DNA of 52,997 nt from Firmicutes bacterium UBA5486 (GTDB lineage Bacteria > Bacillota > UBA4882 > UBA10575), in NCBI GenBank assembly GCA_002427045.1, contig DIPO01000024.1:1-52997 (forward strand), written 5' to 3'. The notes under the pieces are model-generated. The model searched no databases and had not been told where the DNA came from. It saw only the letters and a program-made list of their open reading frames with translations. Numbering within the stretch: position 1 is the stretch's first letter; each line of letters opens with the position of its first letter. The position numbers and the translations under genes were made by a program. Below are positions 1-9,077 of the stretch, in pieces.

Positions 1-53
1 ATGTTTTTTGCAAAGCTAGTGAGTCTGTTTATATAGTTTATATAGATATTAAA

Positions 54-193
54 GGATTGCATAATTTAGTTTTAAGATTCAACCACAATATATTGATAGT
101 CCCACTAGTAATTGTCTAGTCTTAGACAATTACCTCGAATATTAGTTAATATATATTGTGGTTGAATGCGAGCTTAGGTAATTATGCAATTTT
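54..193. repeat. Palindromic element, copy 1 (full length)
   Basis: About 140 bp bounded by GGATTGCATAATTTA (54-68) and TAATTATGCAATTTT (179-193). Inside, the arms 77-93 and 151-167 are exact reverse complements (ATTCAACCACAATATAT). At the centre, TAATTGTCTA (109-118) pairs with TAGACAATTA (123-132). The element is therefore three nested inverted repeats and could fold as one long hairpin on either strand. No coding potential was seen. It ends 36 bp before the nfeD start codon. The core at 77-140 is nearly identical to the copy at 16469-16613. Confidence 0.85.
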
Positions 194-229
194 CTCAAAT
201 AAGTGAATGAAAAGAAAAGAGGGATCAGA

Positions 230-1585
230 ATGAAGCCAAAGAGATTTAAAAGGATAAGCCCATTCACTATTGTTTTACTGGTAATTGCAATTATTGTAAC
301 CTTATTTGCTTACAGAAAGGCTGGTAATGCAGGAACAGATTTGCTATATGTTATTCCTCTAAAAGGAAATATTTCCGGTGGTACAGCAGATTTTATTACT
401 AGAGCTCTGAATGAGGCAGAAGATCGGGAAGCTGATGCAGTTTTATTGGAGCTAAAAACGTTTGGCGGTTATGCTGACTCAATGGCTGAGATTGGTGATG
501 CCATCAGTACATCCAAAATTCCTGTTCATGTTTTTATTGAAGGTAGAGCCATCTCAGCTGGAGCGTATATTGCTCTTTGCGCCAATCAGATTGGAATGTC
601 ACCGGAGGCTGTGATCGGTGCTTCCCAGCCTTTGGTGGCGGATGGTACTCCTGCCCCGGAAAAAACTAAAGCTGCGTTCCGTAAGATGTTTAAAGCGGCA
701 GCTGAAGCACGGGCTAGGAGAAGAGGAATCGAGCTTAATACTTTACTGGCTGAAGCGATGGTTGATCCGGATGTAGAAGTAGAAGGGGTGGTTGCCAAAG
801 GGGAATTGTTGGCATTTACTGCCAAAGAGGCTTTAGAGCATAATTATGCGGATTTTATTGCTGACAATCGGAATGAAGCCATCATCAAATTAGGTCTAAG
901 TGATTTGAATACTGTTGTTGTACAACAAACGCCTGTTGAAAGTCTGGTACGGTTTTTAACAGATCCCGTGATTAGTCCCATATTACTGATTGTAGGATTT
1001 ACGGCACTTATTATTGAGGTATTTACTGCGGGCTTTGGCCTAGCGGGAATAGTTGGTGTTACCTCGTTGGTTCTCTTTTTTGGGGCAAGGATTCTCTCTG
1101 GATTAGCTGGGTTTGAGGTTATTGTCTTGTTTTTCCTCGGCCTTATCTTATTGGTACTGGAGGCTTTTGTGATTCCGGGTTTTGGTTTTGCCGGTATTTT
1201 GGGTTTGATCTCAATGGGCGGTAGTATAATTCTTTCCTATGCTTCGAGCGGCCAGGGACTGGCTTCGCTTGGAATCTCTTTGGCCTGGTCTTTGTTTCTT
1301 GTTTCTTTGGCTTTCCAATATTTGAGACGTAGCCAATTCTTGAACCGGATTATACTACAAACAACAGCCGAAAGTGAACAGGGTTATTCTGCTGTTCCAC
1401 TTTATCAACAGTATCTTGGGAAAACAGGAGTAGTGGTACATCCACTTCGACCTGCCGGGGTAATGGAATTAGCCGATGGAGAGCGGCTAGATGTAGTTTC
1501 CGAGGGCGCCTTTGTCGCTGTTGGGCAGCGGGTTAAAGTCATAGAGGTTGAGGGCAGGAGAATATTGGTTCGGGTCGAAAGTTAA
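230..1585 (+). CDS. nfeD: NfeD-family membrane serine protease (long form)
   Basis: A 451-residue NfeD-type protein, usually paired with a flotillin and thought to act in membrane protein quality control. One N-terminal membrane segment (about 11-28) is followed by a ClpP/SppA-fold domain. That domain carries ISAGAYIAL with the expected nucleophile Ser109, then a downstream AP.SVIGA-like stretch. Four hydrophobic segments follow (about 245-370), then a C-terminal OB-fold NfeD domain with GKTGVVVHPLRPAG. The ATG at 230 is chosen because AGAGGG lies 6 bp upstream; an in-frame GTG at 203 lacks a site and would add nine basic residues. It is the first gene of an operon with floA, as in Bacillus yqeZ-floA. 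Family call is secure; the protease substrate is unknown. Confidence 0.93.
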   Translation: MKPKRFKRISPFTIVLLVIAIIVTLFAYRKAGNAGTDLLYVIPLKGNISGGTADFITRALNEAEDREADAVLLELKTFGGYADSMAEIGDAISTSKIPVHVFIEGRAISAGAYIALCANQIGMSPEAVIGASQPLVADGTPAPEKTKAAFRKMFKAAAEARARRRGIELNTLLAEAMVDPDVEVEGVVAKGELLAFTAKEALEHNYADFIADNRNEAIIKLGLSDLNTVVVQQTPVESLVRFLTDPVISPILLIVGFTALIIEVFTAGFGLAGIVGVTSLVLFFGARILSGLAGFEVIVLFFLGLILLVLEAFVIPGFGFAGILGLISMGGSIILSYASSGQGLASLGISLAWSLFLVSLAFQYLRRSQFLNRIILQTTAESEQGYSAVPLYQQYLGKTGVVVHPLRPAGVMELADGERLDVVSEGAFVAVGQRVKVIEVEGRRILVRVES

Positions 1586-1622
1586 ATTTAATGAAAGTAA
1601 AATAGAAAAAGAGGTGTTGTCA

Positions 1623-2615
1623 ATGGAAGCCATTTCTTTATTCTTTATTGCACTGGCGGTAATTTTTATCTTGTTATTCTTTAATTTTGTTCCAGTCGGC
1701 TTATGGATTTCCGCTTTGGCGGCAGGGGTAAATATTAAGATCTGGACATTGTTTGCGATGAGACTACGGAGGGTTCCGCCATCACGGATTGTCTTACCGA
1801 TGATTAAGGCAGTAAAAGGCGGGATTAATGTTACTGTCGATAAAATGGAAGCCCATTATTTAGCAGGTGGTAATGTAGATCGAGTGGTTGATGCTTTGAT
1901 TGCTGCTCAACGTGCAGAGATTAATTTGAGTTTTGAACGGGCAGCTGCAATTGATTTAGCTGGAAGAAACGTCTTGGAAGCAGTTCAGATGAGTGTTAAT
2001 CCCAGAGTAATTGAGACTCCGGAGATTGCAGCTGTGGCTAAGGATGGGATTGAACTTAAAGCTAAAGCTCGGGTTACGGTTCGGGCCAATATTGATCGGT
2101 TAGTAGGAGGCGCTGGGGAAGCAACAATTATTGCCAGGGTTGGGGAAGGGATTGTTACGACTGTTGGTTCTTCGGAAACCCATAAAGAGGTTTTAGAAAA
2201 TCCCGACAAGATTTCCCAAACTGTTCTAGAGAAAGGTCTGGATGCCGGAACTGCTTTTGAGATCCTTTCCATTGATATTGCCGATGTTGATGTCGGAAGG
2301 AATATTGGAGCTAAACTACAGATCGACCAGGCGGAAGCTGATAAAAATATTGCTCAGGCGAAAGCGGCTGAACGGAGATTTGCCGCTTTGGCAAGGGAAC
2401 AAGAGATGAAAGCTGAGGTTCAAGAGATGCGTGCCCGGGTGGTAGAGGCTGAGGCAGATGTACCACGAGCATTTGCTGAAGCACTCCGTAATGGTCGAAT
2501 TGGTGTAATGGACTACTATCAGCTGCAAAATATTCAGGCAGATACTTCAATGCGGGAATCGCTTGGTAGAGGTGGGCAACCTTCTTCTGAAGGGTCAGAA
2601 AATATGAAAAAATAG
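1623..2615 (+). CDS. floA: Flotillin-like protein FloA
   Basis: A 330-residue FloA (YqfA) homologue, matching the roughly 330 residues of the Bacillus protein. It has an N-terminal membrane hairpin (about 1-35, rich in Phe, Leu and Ile), then an SPFH domain with KARVTVRANIDRLVGGAGE. A C-terminal Ala/Glu-rich coiled coil (AQAKAAERRFAALAREQEM) precedes a short tail ending in MKK. FloA organises membrane microdomains and works with NfeD. ATG 1623 is selected because GAGGTG precedes it by 7-8 bp; the frame is open upstream to 1548 but overlaps nfeD without a ribosome site. It lies 37 bp after nfeD and 14 bp before the next gene. Confidence 0.95.
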   Translation: MEAISLFFIALAVIFILLFFNFVPVGLWISALAAGVNIKIWTLFAMRLRRVPPSRIVLPMIKAVKGGINVTVDKMEAHYLAGGNVDRVVDALIAAQRAEINLSFERAAAIDLAGRNVLEAVQMSVNPRVIETPEIAAVAKDGIELKAKARVTVRANIDRLVGGAGEATIIARVGEGIVTTVGSSETHKEVLENPDKISQTVLEKGLDAGTAFEILSIDIADVDVGRNIGAKLQIDQAEADKNIAQAKAAERRFAALAREQEMKAEVQEMRARVVEAEADVPRAFAEALRNGRIGVMDYYQLQNIQADTSMRESLGRGGQPSSEGSENMKK

Positions 2616-2629
2616 AATGGGGTGAGGTG

Positions 2630-3142
2630 ATGGGTTGGATCTGGTTTTTATTTATTCTTTTTTCTGTGATTTCTAGTATTATTGAAAAAGTGGCAAAGAC
2701 CCAGCAACCTCAGAGGGCTTCCCGTCCAGGTAAAACCGGGGAGAAAGGGAGGACAAAACCATTAGCTCCCAGGCCGGTAGCTTTTCCTCCTTTTTTCCTT
2801 GATGAAGAAGAAGACGATAGTGAGGAGCTCTTACTTGATATACCGGAAGCGACTAAACCAGAGATTAAGTGGGCAGAAAAGGAAACTATAGGTTTGGAGT
2901 CTTTTGGTACTATGGGAAAATGGGAGATGCTGGTTGAAGACGAGGTTTTTGATGAAACTTTTGATGATGATATCTTATCTATGGAATTAATGGACGAAGA
3001 TTTTGGCTTAGAAAAAGACTTTGTAGAAAAAGATGAAGTCAGAGCGGGAATAAAAACTGGAGATTTCTATTCTGCTTTGCTACTGGCACAGGTAATTGCC
3101 AGGCCGGATTTTAAAACTATCCCCTGGAAACGCCGGCTTTAA
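2630..3142 (+). CDS. Acidic membrane-anchored protein, third gene of the nfeD-floA operon
   Basis: A 170-residue protein not assigned to a named family. It starts with a single hydrophobic segment (about 2-20, Trp/Phe/Ile rich). A basic Pro-rich linker (about 25-45) follows, then a strongly acidic region (about 50-125) with runs such as LDEEEDDSEELLLD and FDETFDDDILS. The C-terminus is short and basic (PWKRRL). The position behind floA suggests a partner of the FloA/NfeD system, comparable in place to Bacillus yqfB but much longer; this is inference. ATG 2630 follows GGGGTGAGG; a GTG directly before it at 2627 is a less likely start. A strong terminator follows at 3177. Confidence 0.8.
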   Translation: MGWIWFLFILFSVISSIIEKVAKTQQPQRASRPGKTGEKGRTKPLAPRPVAFPPFFLDEEEDDSEELLLDIPEATKPEIKWAEKETIGLESFGTMGKWEMLVEDEVFDETFDDDILSMELMDEDFGLEKDFVEKDEVRAGIKTGDFYSALLLAQVIARPDFKTIPWKRRL

Positions 3143-3176
3143 AACAGATCCGGTCAAAAATGGGTTTTCCACTTTT

Positions 3177-3214
3177 AAGTTGGTTAGCTTTAAATAAGCT
3201 AACCAACTTTTTTA
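3177..3214 (+). terminator. Rho-independent terminator of the nfeD-floA operon
   Basis: A perfect 14-bp stem (AAGTTGGTTAGCTT, 3177-3190, with its complement at 3196-3209) surrounds a 5-nt loop and is followed by a T run. Confidence 0.92.
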
Positions 3215-3339
3215 AAATATACTGGTATTTGGGAGACTAAAAAGTAATACTAAGGGATGTATACTTAATACTTATGGCCTGCAAGGCATTTTTCCTAAAA
3301 AACATGATATAATATATAAAAAGTTTCGGGGGTGAAATA

Positions 3340-4725
3340 ATGCTTGAATTTAATGAGCGAAGCAACACTTTAGAACAGTGGACATACAAATATAAACTAC
3401 AGGATATTGAGGAACCTAACCTATACAGACATTTATATAATTATGAAGAAGCTCCAAAAATTCCGTTTAATCATCGGCGGGTGCCAATGCGTCCTCCCGA
3501 GCAGATTTGGATCACAGATTCTACCTTTCGCGATGGCCAGCAGGCTAGAGAGCCATATACGGTTGAGCAGATTGTTCATTTGTATAAACTTCTCCATAAA
3601 CTAGGGGGGCCAAAGGGGATTATCCGCCAGACTGAATTCTTTCTTTATTCTAAAAAAGACCAGGAAGCGGTAGAACGTTGCTTAGAACTGGGGTATGAGT
3701 ATCCGGAGATTACTAGTTGGATACGGGCAGTAAAAGAAGATTTCCAGCTGGTAAAGACCATGGGTTTAAAAGAAACCGGAATTCTGGCAAGTTGCTCAGA
3801 CTATCATATCTTCAAAAAACTAAAGATGACAAGAAAACAAGCGATGGAACAGTTTCTTTCGATTGTAAAAGCAGCATTGGAGATTGGAGTTGTTCCCCGG
3901 GTCCATTTGGAAGATATTACGAGAGCTGATTTTTACGGTTTTGTTGTTCCTTTTGTAATTGAGATTAATAAGCTTTCTGAGGAAAGTGGAGTCCCAATCA
4001 AAATCCGGGCTTGTGATACTTTGGGCTTTGGAGTGAGCTATCCTGGAGTAGCCCTGCCCAGAAGCGTACCTGGGATTATTTACGGCTTATGGCATCATGC
4101 CGGGATTCCCAGTGAAAGATTGGAATGGCATGGACATAATGATTTTTATAGGGTAGTAGCTAATGCCGGGACTGCTTGGCTATACGGATGTGCTGGGGTA
4201 AACTGTACCTTGTTAGGGATCGGGGAACGAACTGGAAATTGTCCATTGGAAGCAATGATCTTTGAATATGCAGCCCTTCGCGGGACAATGGATGGAATGG
4301 ATCCGACCGTGATTACGGAGATTGCTGAATACTTTACTAATGAACTGAATTACAAGATTCCACCGATGACCCCATTTGTCGGCAGGGATTTCAATTTTAC
4401 CAGGGCTGGAATCCATGCTGATGGCCTTCTGAAAGATGAAGAGATTTATAATATCTTCAATACAGAAAGACTATTGAATAGGCCGGTGGTAGTAGCAGTA
4501 AATCAATATTCAGGGATTGCTGGTATCGCCTTTTGGATCAATCAATATTTTAATCTAAAAGGTAATAAGATTATTGATAAAAAAGATCCAAGGCTGGTAA
4601 AACTTAAAGAATGGGTGGATCAGCAATACTCCGAGGGAAGAAATACGGTTATTGGTGATCATGAGCTTGTAGAAGCCATGAAAAGAGAAGTCCCGGATCT
4701 GTGGAAAGAACTATTGGGAAAATAA
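3340..4725 (+). CDS. LeuA/homocitrate-synthase-family acyl transferase, possible Re-citrate synthase
   Basis: A 461-residue HMGL-like TIM-barrel enzyme. Visible family residues include ITDSTFRDGQQA (58-69, metal-binding Asp and general base Arg/Gln), EWHGHND (262-268, metal-binding His pair) and a GERTGN motif. The family joins acetyl-CoA to a 2-keto acid. The protein lacks the long C-terminal regulatory domain of typical LeuA, and its N-terminal extension (EPNLYRHLYNYEEAPKIPFNH) is typical of a clostridial/syntroph subgroup. As I recall, that subgroup includes the Re-stereospecific citrate synthases of strict anaerobes. Homocitrate or isopropylmalate synthase activity is not excluded. It stands alone between two terminators. 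ATG 3340 follows GGGGGTGA. Family certain, substrate uncertain. Confidence 0.8.
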   Translation: MLEFNERSNTLEQWTYKYKLQDIEEPNLYRHLYNYEEAPKIPFNHRRVPMRPPEQIWITDSTFRDGQQAREPYTVEQIVHLYKLLHKLGGPKGIIRQTEFFLYSKKDQEAVERCLELGYEYPEITSWIRAVKEDFQLVKTMGLKETGILASCSDYHIFKKLKMTRKQAMEQFLSIVKAALEIGVVPRVHLEDITRADFYGFVVPFVIEINKLSEESGVPIKIRACDTLGFGVSYPGVALPRSVPGIIYGLWHHAGIPSERLEWHGHNDFYRVVANAGTAWLYGCAGVNCTLLGIGERTGNCPLEAMIFEYAALRGTMDGMDPTVITEIAEYFTNELNYKIPPMTPFVGRDFNFTRAGIHADGLLKDEEIYNIFNTERLLNRPVVVAVNQYSGIAGIAFWINQYFNLKGNKIIDKKDPRLVKLKEWVDQQYSEGRNTVIGDHELVEAMKREVPDLWKELLGK

Positions 4726-4746
4726 AGAGTTAGAATAAGAGTAGAG

Positions 4747-4788
4747 AAAAATCCGGCTCTGTTATCTATTGGGGCCGGATTTTTTGAT
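4747..4788 (+). terminator. Rho-independent terminator
   Basis: AAAATCCGGC (4747-4756) pairs with GCCGGATTTT (4774-4783), followed by a T-rich tract. It ends the LeuA-like gene. Confidence 0.88.
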
Positions 4789-5495
4789 TTTTACTTCTCA
4801 CTATCTATAAAACAAGGCCTTTCATATTATGGGTAAAGGATTGGCGGTATTATCATCCGCAATATTTTCAACTTTTGTGGCTACAATATTAGGTGAAATT
4901 ATTAAAAGAACAGGAATAGCAGAAAATATTACTAGAGGTGCTGCGAAACTGGCGGTTTCTCGGTAATTTGTAGGCTGATAAGGAGATCGCCACTACTATA
5001 ACAAGAGAAAAATCTGTAAAATTGGTATTAGATAAAAGGTAAAATTAAGAGTCAGAGAAAGAGCTTAGATCTTCTATTTGGCAAGAATGTATTTCAACTT
5101 TTATTAGCTGAGGGAATTGCATAATTACTTAATCTTTTGCTCCCTTCAGGGAGGAAGGTCTTTGGTCTCTACTAGGCCAATTATGCGATTCCTTAAGCTA
5201 GCAATATATTATTAATTTGAGCAAATGTTTTAGTTTCAAAGATTGAAATTTGGAGGCTATTGAGGAAATGACAAGCAAGGCTGTGGAAGAGGCTAATATA
5301 CAATTGGTGCAGCTCTTGCAATGGTTCGCGATACAATTGAGAAGACTATTATTAACTTACCGTAGTCTTCTTCCTAAACTTGTTACTATAAAGTAAAATA
5401 TTAAGAAATAGTTAGATATCCATTAAAAAGAGAAGATAGAAGGAGATAATAAAGGTAAAAGCTCAATATGGAGATTAGGTGAAAAAAGTATTAAA
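4789..5495. other. Long intergenic stretch with possible gene remnants
   Basis: No convincing gene is present. A 45-codon reading frame (4829-4966, starting MGKGLAVLSSAIFSTFVATI) has protein-like composition but no clear ribosome site. At 5310-5372 another frame reads IGAALAMVRDTIEKTIINLP before a stop, with a possible upstream part (about 5255-5295) in a different frame. These could be pieces of a decayed gene, or chance. The repeat copy at 5113-5192 lies between them. Confidence 0.35.
5113..5192. repeat. Palindromic element, copy 2 (short form)
   Basis: An 80-bp element with terminal inverted repeats GGAATTGCATAATTA (5113-5127) and CAATTATGCGATTCC (5178-5192). The centre differs from copy 1 and contains a small CTCCC/GGGAG hairpin (5140-5153). 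Confidence 0.75.
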
Positions 5496-5552
5496 TGGTA
5501 TAATGACATCGATGACATTTTAGAAGTGGTTTATTGTTTTTAATGATATAAT
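5496..5552 (+). promoter_or_regulatory. Two extended -10 promoters and a possible operator before the sugar transporter
   Basis: TGGTATAAT (5496-5504) and TGATATAAT (5544-5552) are both extended -10 boxes (TGnTATAAT); neither has a clear -35. Directly after the first, ATGACATCGATGACAT (5503-5518) is an imperfect palindrome centred on CG, a shape common for LacI-family operators. The LacI-type gene at 12045 is the natural candidate regulator; the link is inference. Confidence 0.45.
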
Positions 5553-5636
5553 CGACAGTTTTCTGATCAGAAGATTCTCTATTACATTAAAGCTTAAGAT
5601 TATCTAGAAGAAAGAAACTAAAAGGAGAGAGAGAAG

Positions 5637-6542
5637 ATGTCCCAAAAAGTCGCGAAAAAGACCAGGGTAATATGGTTTGTTTTGCCGGCGTTGTTATGTA
5701 TGACTTTTGTACATGTTATTCCAATAATATGGGGTGCATATATTAGTTTTTTAGATTTGGATATTTATACTTTAGCACAGTGGACAAAAGCGCCATTTAT
5801 CGGCCTTCAAAATTATGTTCAGATTTTTACCAGCAAGTTTGCTGTTGGCCAGAAGTATTTACGATCAATCTATACTGTAATTATTTATGGCTTAATTACT
5901 ATTCCGGTTGGATATGTAATTGGGATGTTAGTTGCCTTGCTTTTGAACCGAAAATTTGTTGGACGTACATTAGTGCGGGGATTAATTCTTCTTCCTTATA
6001 TCACACCCGATTCAGTTGCCTACAATGTCTGGCGTTTTATTTTTCAAGCTCGGATAGGTTTGGTTAATAAATACTTACTTAGGTGGGGAATTATTAAGGA
6101 ACCAGTGATTTGGCTGGTAGGGGAAAGGGCATTATATCCTGTTATTATTTCAAGTATATGGAAAGGATGGCCTTTTGCTTGCTTAATTCTGTTGGCTGGA
6201 TTGCAGAGCATTCCATTGGAATTATATGAAGCGGCTAAAATTGATGGGGCATCGAAAATGCAACAATTCTGGCGTATAACTTTTCCTATGTTACAGCCGG
6301 TTACGAAAACGCTACTTGTGCTTAATGCAATCTGGAATTTCCATGCTTTTAACCAGTTCTATATCTTACTGGGTAGCGATCCTGGTAAAGCTCATGTACC
6401 GTCCACTTTTATTATGCAGGAAGCCTTTAAGAACCTGCATTATGGTAGGGGTTCGGCAATGGCAGTAATTTTAATGTTGATTATTATGGTACTTACAGTA
6501 TTTTCATTGTTGGTAAAAAGGGGGGGAAGTCATGAAAGCTGA
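5637..6542 (+). CDS. Sugar ABC transporter permease, MalF type
   Basis: A 301-residue inner-membrane permease of the carbohydrate uptake-1 (CUT1) family with six predicted membrane segments. The cytoplasmic EAA loop reads EAAKIDGAS (198-206) followed by FWRITFPML, the contact site for the ATPase. A MalF-type partner is inferred from gene order: permease, permease, binding protein, then a cellobiose phosphorylase. The start ATG 5637 follows AGGAGAGAGAAG. The next gene overlaps by 11 bp, so the two permeases are translationally coupled. No ATP-binding subunit is encoded nearby; a shared MsmK-type ATPase elsewhere is likely. Cellobiose or cellodextrins are the probable substrate by context. Confidence 0.92.
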   Translation: MSQKVAKKTRVIWFVLPALLCMTFVHVIPIIWGAYISFLDLDIYTLAQWTKAPFIGLQNYVQIFTSKFAVGQKYLRSIYTVIIYGLITIPVGYVIGMLVALLLNRKFVGRTLVRGLILLPYITPDSVAYNVWRFIFQARIGLVNKYLLRWGIIKEPVIWLVGERALYPVIISSIWKGWPFACLILLAGLQSIPLELYEAAKIDGASKMQQFWRITFPMLQPVTKTLLVLNAIWNFHAFNQFYILLGSDPGKAHVPSTFIMQEAFKNLHYGRGSAMAVILMLIIMVLTVFSLLVKRGGSHES

Positions 6543-7446
6543 AATATATAATCCGATAGAAAGAAAAAATAAGAAAAAGAAAACGAAGAAAATAATTGCC
6601 CAAATATTGCTGTATTTAGCAGTTTTATTAGTAGTTTTGGTGGTATTAGGACCCTATTTTTGGATGGTTTCTGGTTCCTTCAAATCTGGCTTGGAAATTC
6701 AAGCAGCTGATGTAACAAAGCCAGAGTTAGAACCTAAATGGATACCACGGAAGATTACCTTAGAAAACTATGCTAATGTCAACAAGACTGTTCGTATGTT
6801 TGATTATTTTCGAAACAGTATGATTATTAGTACAGGGACGATGGTGCTTTCGATTATTATTAGCATCTCTGCTGCTTATGCTCTGTCACGTTTTAATTTT
6901 AAAGGAAAAAACGCTCTTGCTGTTGGAGTTGCTTCTACACAAATGTTTCCGGGGATTGCTTTTCTCATTCCATATTTTATTTTATTTACTTTTGCAAATA
7001 AGTATTTTGGAATACAACTAAAAAACACATATATCGGGATGATTTTTACTTATACAACATTCGCTATCCCCTTTTCGATTTTGATGCTCCGAAATTTCCT
7101 TGATACTGTTCCTCGGGAAATTGACGAACAAGCACAGATTGATGGATGTTCCCGTGGGGGTGCACTTTTCCGGGTAATTATCCCGCTTTCTATGCCTGGT
7201 ATTGTTGCGGTTGGTATTTACTCGTTTATTATGGCTTGGAATGAAGTGCTTTTTGCTTCGATTCTCACTGGAAGAGAAACAAAAACAGTAGCAATAGGTA
7301 TTCTTGAATACATTACAGCTCAGCAGGCCAGGTGGGGTGGGATGATGGCCGCTTGTATCTTAGTTTCTATTCCGGTGTTAGTTATCTTTACCTCTATGCA
7401 AAAACAAATTATAGAGGGGTTAATCAGCGGAGCTACAAAAGGTTAA
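6532..7446 (+). CDS. Sugar ABC transporter permease, MalG type
   Basis: A 304-residue second CUT1 permease. After a very basic cytoplasmic N-terminus (RKNKKKKTKK, 11-20) come six predicted membrane segments. The EAA loop is EQAQIDGCS (199-207) followed by FRVIIPLSMPGI. It probably forms the heterodimeric channel with the preceding permease. ATG 6532 has GGGGGGAAG upstream and lies inside the end of the previous gene. A 220-bp gap follows before the binding-protein gene; no terminator was seen there. Confidence 0.93.
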   Translation: MKAEIYNPIERKNKKKKTKKIIAQILLYLAVLLVVLVVLGPYFWMVSGSFKSGLEIQAADVTKPELEPKWIPRKITLENYANVNKTVRMFDYFRNSMIISTGTMVLSIIISISAAYALSRFNFKGKNALAVGVASTQMFPGIAFLIPYFILFTFANKYFGIQLKNTYIGMIFTYTTFAIPFSILMLRNFLDTVPREIDEQAQIDGCSRGGALFRVIIPLSMPGIVAVGIYSFIMAWNEVLFASILTGRETKTVAIGILEYITAQQARWGGMMAACILVSIPVLVIFTSMQKQIIEGLISGATKG

Positions 7447-7667
7447 TGCTGATGTTAATAAGAAAAAGGGAGGGGATGAAAGTTTTTATTGGGTGACTAC
7501 CAAAAACCAACTAAGCTAATTGGGTTGTTATGTTATTTATAGTCACGATAGAATATATAGTGTATTATTTCCAGAAAGACTATCAATATGTTGTGGCATG
7601 GTAGTTGAAGGTGAGAACAACGCAATTAGCCCTAACCGATTAAATTAATTTTAGGAGGGAAATATTA

Positions 7668-8939
7668 ATGGGTAAAAAAATGAGAATTGGATTATTAGGA
7701 ATTGTTTTATTGGTTGCACTTTTGACATCGATGACAGCTATGGGTAAAGCTAAGACCATAACTTTCTGGGCAATGCCTAATGCTGACGATGAAATTCATA
7801 TTCCATGGGTGGAAGCCAAGGCTGCTGAGTTCCAGAAAAAAACTGGAGTCAAAGTCAATTTTGAGGTAGTTGGTTGGGATGTGGCTTGGACAAAGATTTC
7901 AACCGCAATTGCAACTGGTGAAGGTGCAGATGTCTTTCAAGTAGGAACCACCTGGAATCCACAGCTTGCTGCTACTGGCGGATTGGAACAGATTAATATT
8001 AAGGAATTCGGTGGGGAAAAAGCCTTTATGAAGGCTAATCTGGAATCTACTACTTATAAAGGGAAATACTATGGAATACCTTGGTTCGCAGAGACTAGAG
8101 CTTTATTCTATAATGTTGATATGTTTAAAGAAGCTGGGGTACAGCCACCCAAAACTCATGATGAGCTTGTAGAAGTAGCAGAAAAAATAGTTAAAACCTT
8201 TGGTGAGGGTTCTGCCATCTCTTTGGCGGGAACCAATGCTTGGGATCTCCTACACAACTGGTCTATTATTCTCTGGGCTAATGGCGGGAGTCTTTTAACT
8301 AAAGATAATAAAATGGCGATGTTCAACAATGAAGCTGGGATTGCAGCGATGAAATGGTATGTAGACTTAGTAGCTAAAGGATTTGCCTCTAAGGCATGTG
8401 CCGAATACAATCAGCCTCAAGCTGATGCGGCTTTCATTAATGGAAATGTGGCCATGTGCTACATGGGACCATTTAACATTTCTAGTATTGAATTTCAAAA
8501 CCCAACTCTTAATTACAGCGTAGTTGAGCCTCCGGCCGGACCAAAAGGGAAGGCTTCCTTCTCTGGTGGAAGTAACCTGGCAATTTTAAAGGCTAGCAAA
8601 AACAAGAAAGAAGCAAAAGAGTGGGTTAAATTCCTACAAGAAAAAGATACTATGGTTGAGTACACCAAGGATCTTACCCACATGTTACCAGCTCAAGTAG
8701 AAGTCTTTAATGATTCTTATTATAATTCCGGTGTATGGAAAACCTTTAAGACAACTCTCGAATATTCAACAGCTTACCCACCATTGGCAACTTGGGGTGA
8801 TATCGAAAATATTGTCCAGCAAGAATTTAAAAATGTGCTTGCGGAGTATGTTAATGGTACCTATAATCAAAACACAGCAAAAAAACATCTAAATGCAGCG
8901 GCTGATCGAGTAAACGAGGCTTTGAAAAAAGAAAAGTAA
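7668..8939 (+). CDS. Extracellular sugar-binding protein of the ABC transporter
   Basis: A 423-residue CUT1 solute-binding protein. The sequence after the signal peptide (KTITFWAMPNADDE) and GIPWFAETRALFYNVDMFKEAG are typical of the MalE/CUT1 binding-protein fold. The signal peptide (about 1-26) is hydrophobic but has no lipobox Cys, and the only cysteines are far inside the protein. This is unusual for a single-membrane Firmicute, where such proteins are lipoproteins; it fits a periplasmic protein of a diderm. ATG 7668 follows TAGGAGGG. It has its own 3' terminator at 8954 and a 220-bp leader, so it may be expressed more strongly than the permeases. Cellobiose or cello-oligosaccharides are the likely ligand by context. 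Confidence 0.92.
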   Translation: MGKKMRIGLLGIVLLVALLTSMTAMGKAKTITFWAMPNADDEIHIPWVEAKAAEFQKKTGVKVNFEVVGWDVAWTKISTAIATGEGADVFQVGTTWNPQLAATGGLEQINIKEFGGEKAFMKANLESTTYKGKYYGIPWFAETRALFYNVDMFKEAGVQPPKTHDELVEVAEKIVKTFGEGSAISLAGTNAWDLLHNWSIILWANGGSLLTKDNKMAMFNNEAGIAAMKWYVDLVAKGFASKACAEYNQPQADAAFINGNVAMCYMGPFNISSIEFQNPTLNYSVVEPPAGPKGKASFSGGSNLAILKASKNKKEAKEWVKFLQEKDTMVEYTKDLTHMLPAQVEVFNDSYYNSGVWKTFKTTLEYSTAYPPLATWGDIENIVQQEFKNVLAEYVNGTYNQNTAKKHLNAAADRVNEALKKEK

Positions 8940-8952
8940 TTAAGGTGAGAGT

Positions 8953-8985
8953 GGGGAAGAGTGCAAACCGCTCTTCCCTTTTTTA
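8953..8985 (+). terminator. Rho-independent terminator after the binding-protein gene
   Basis: GGGAAGAG (8954-8961) pairs with CTCTTCCC (8971-8978), followed directly by six T. It may allow partial read-through into the phosphorylase gene 90 bp downstream. Confidence 0.88.
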
Positions 8986-9077
8986 ATCTTAAATCAAGGT
9001 TTATACTTTTGTCTTAAAGGTACAGAAGATTTGGAATCATAATTTATTTGATTATTATAAAACTGGAGGTCAAAACC

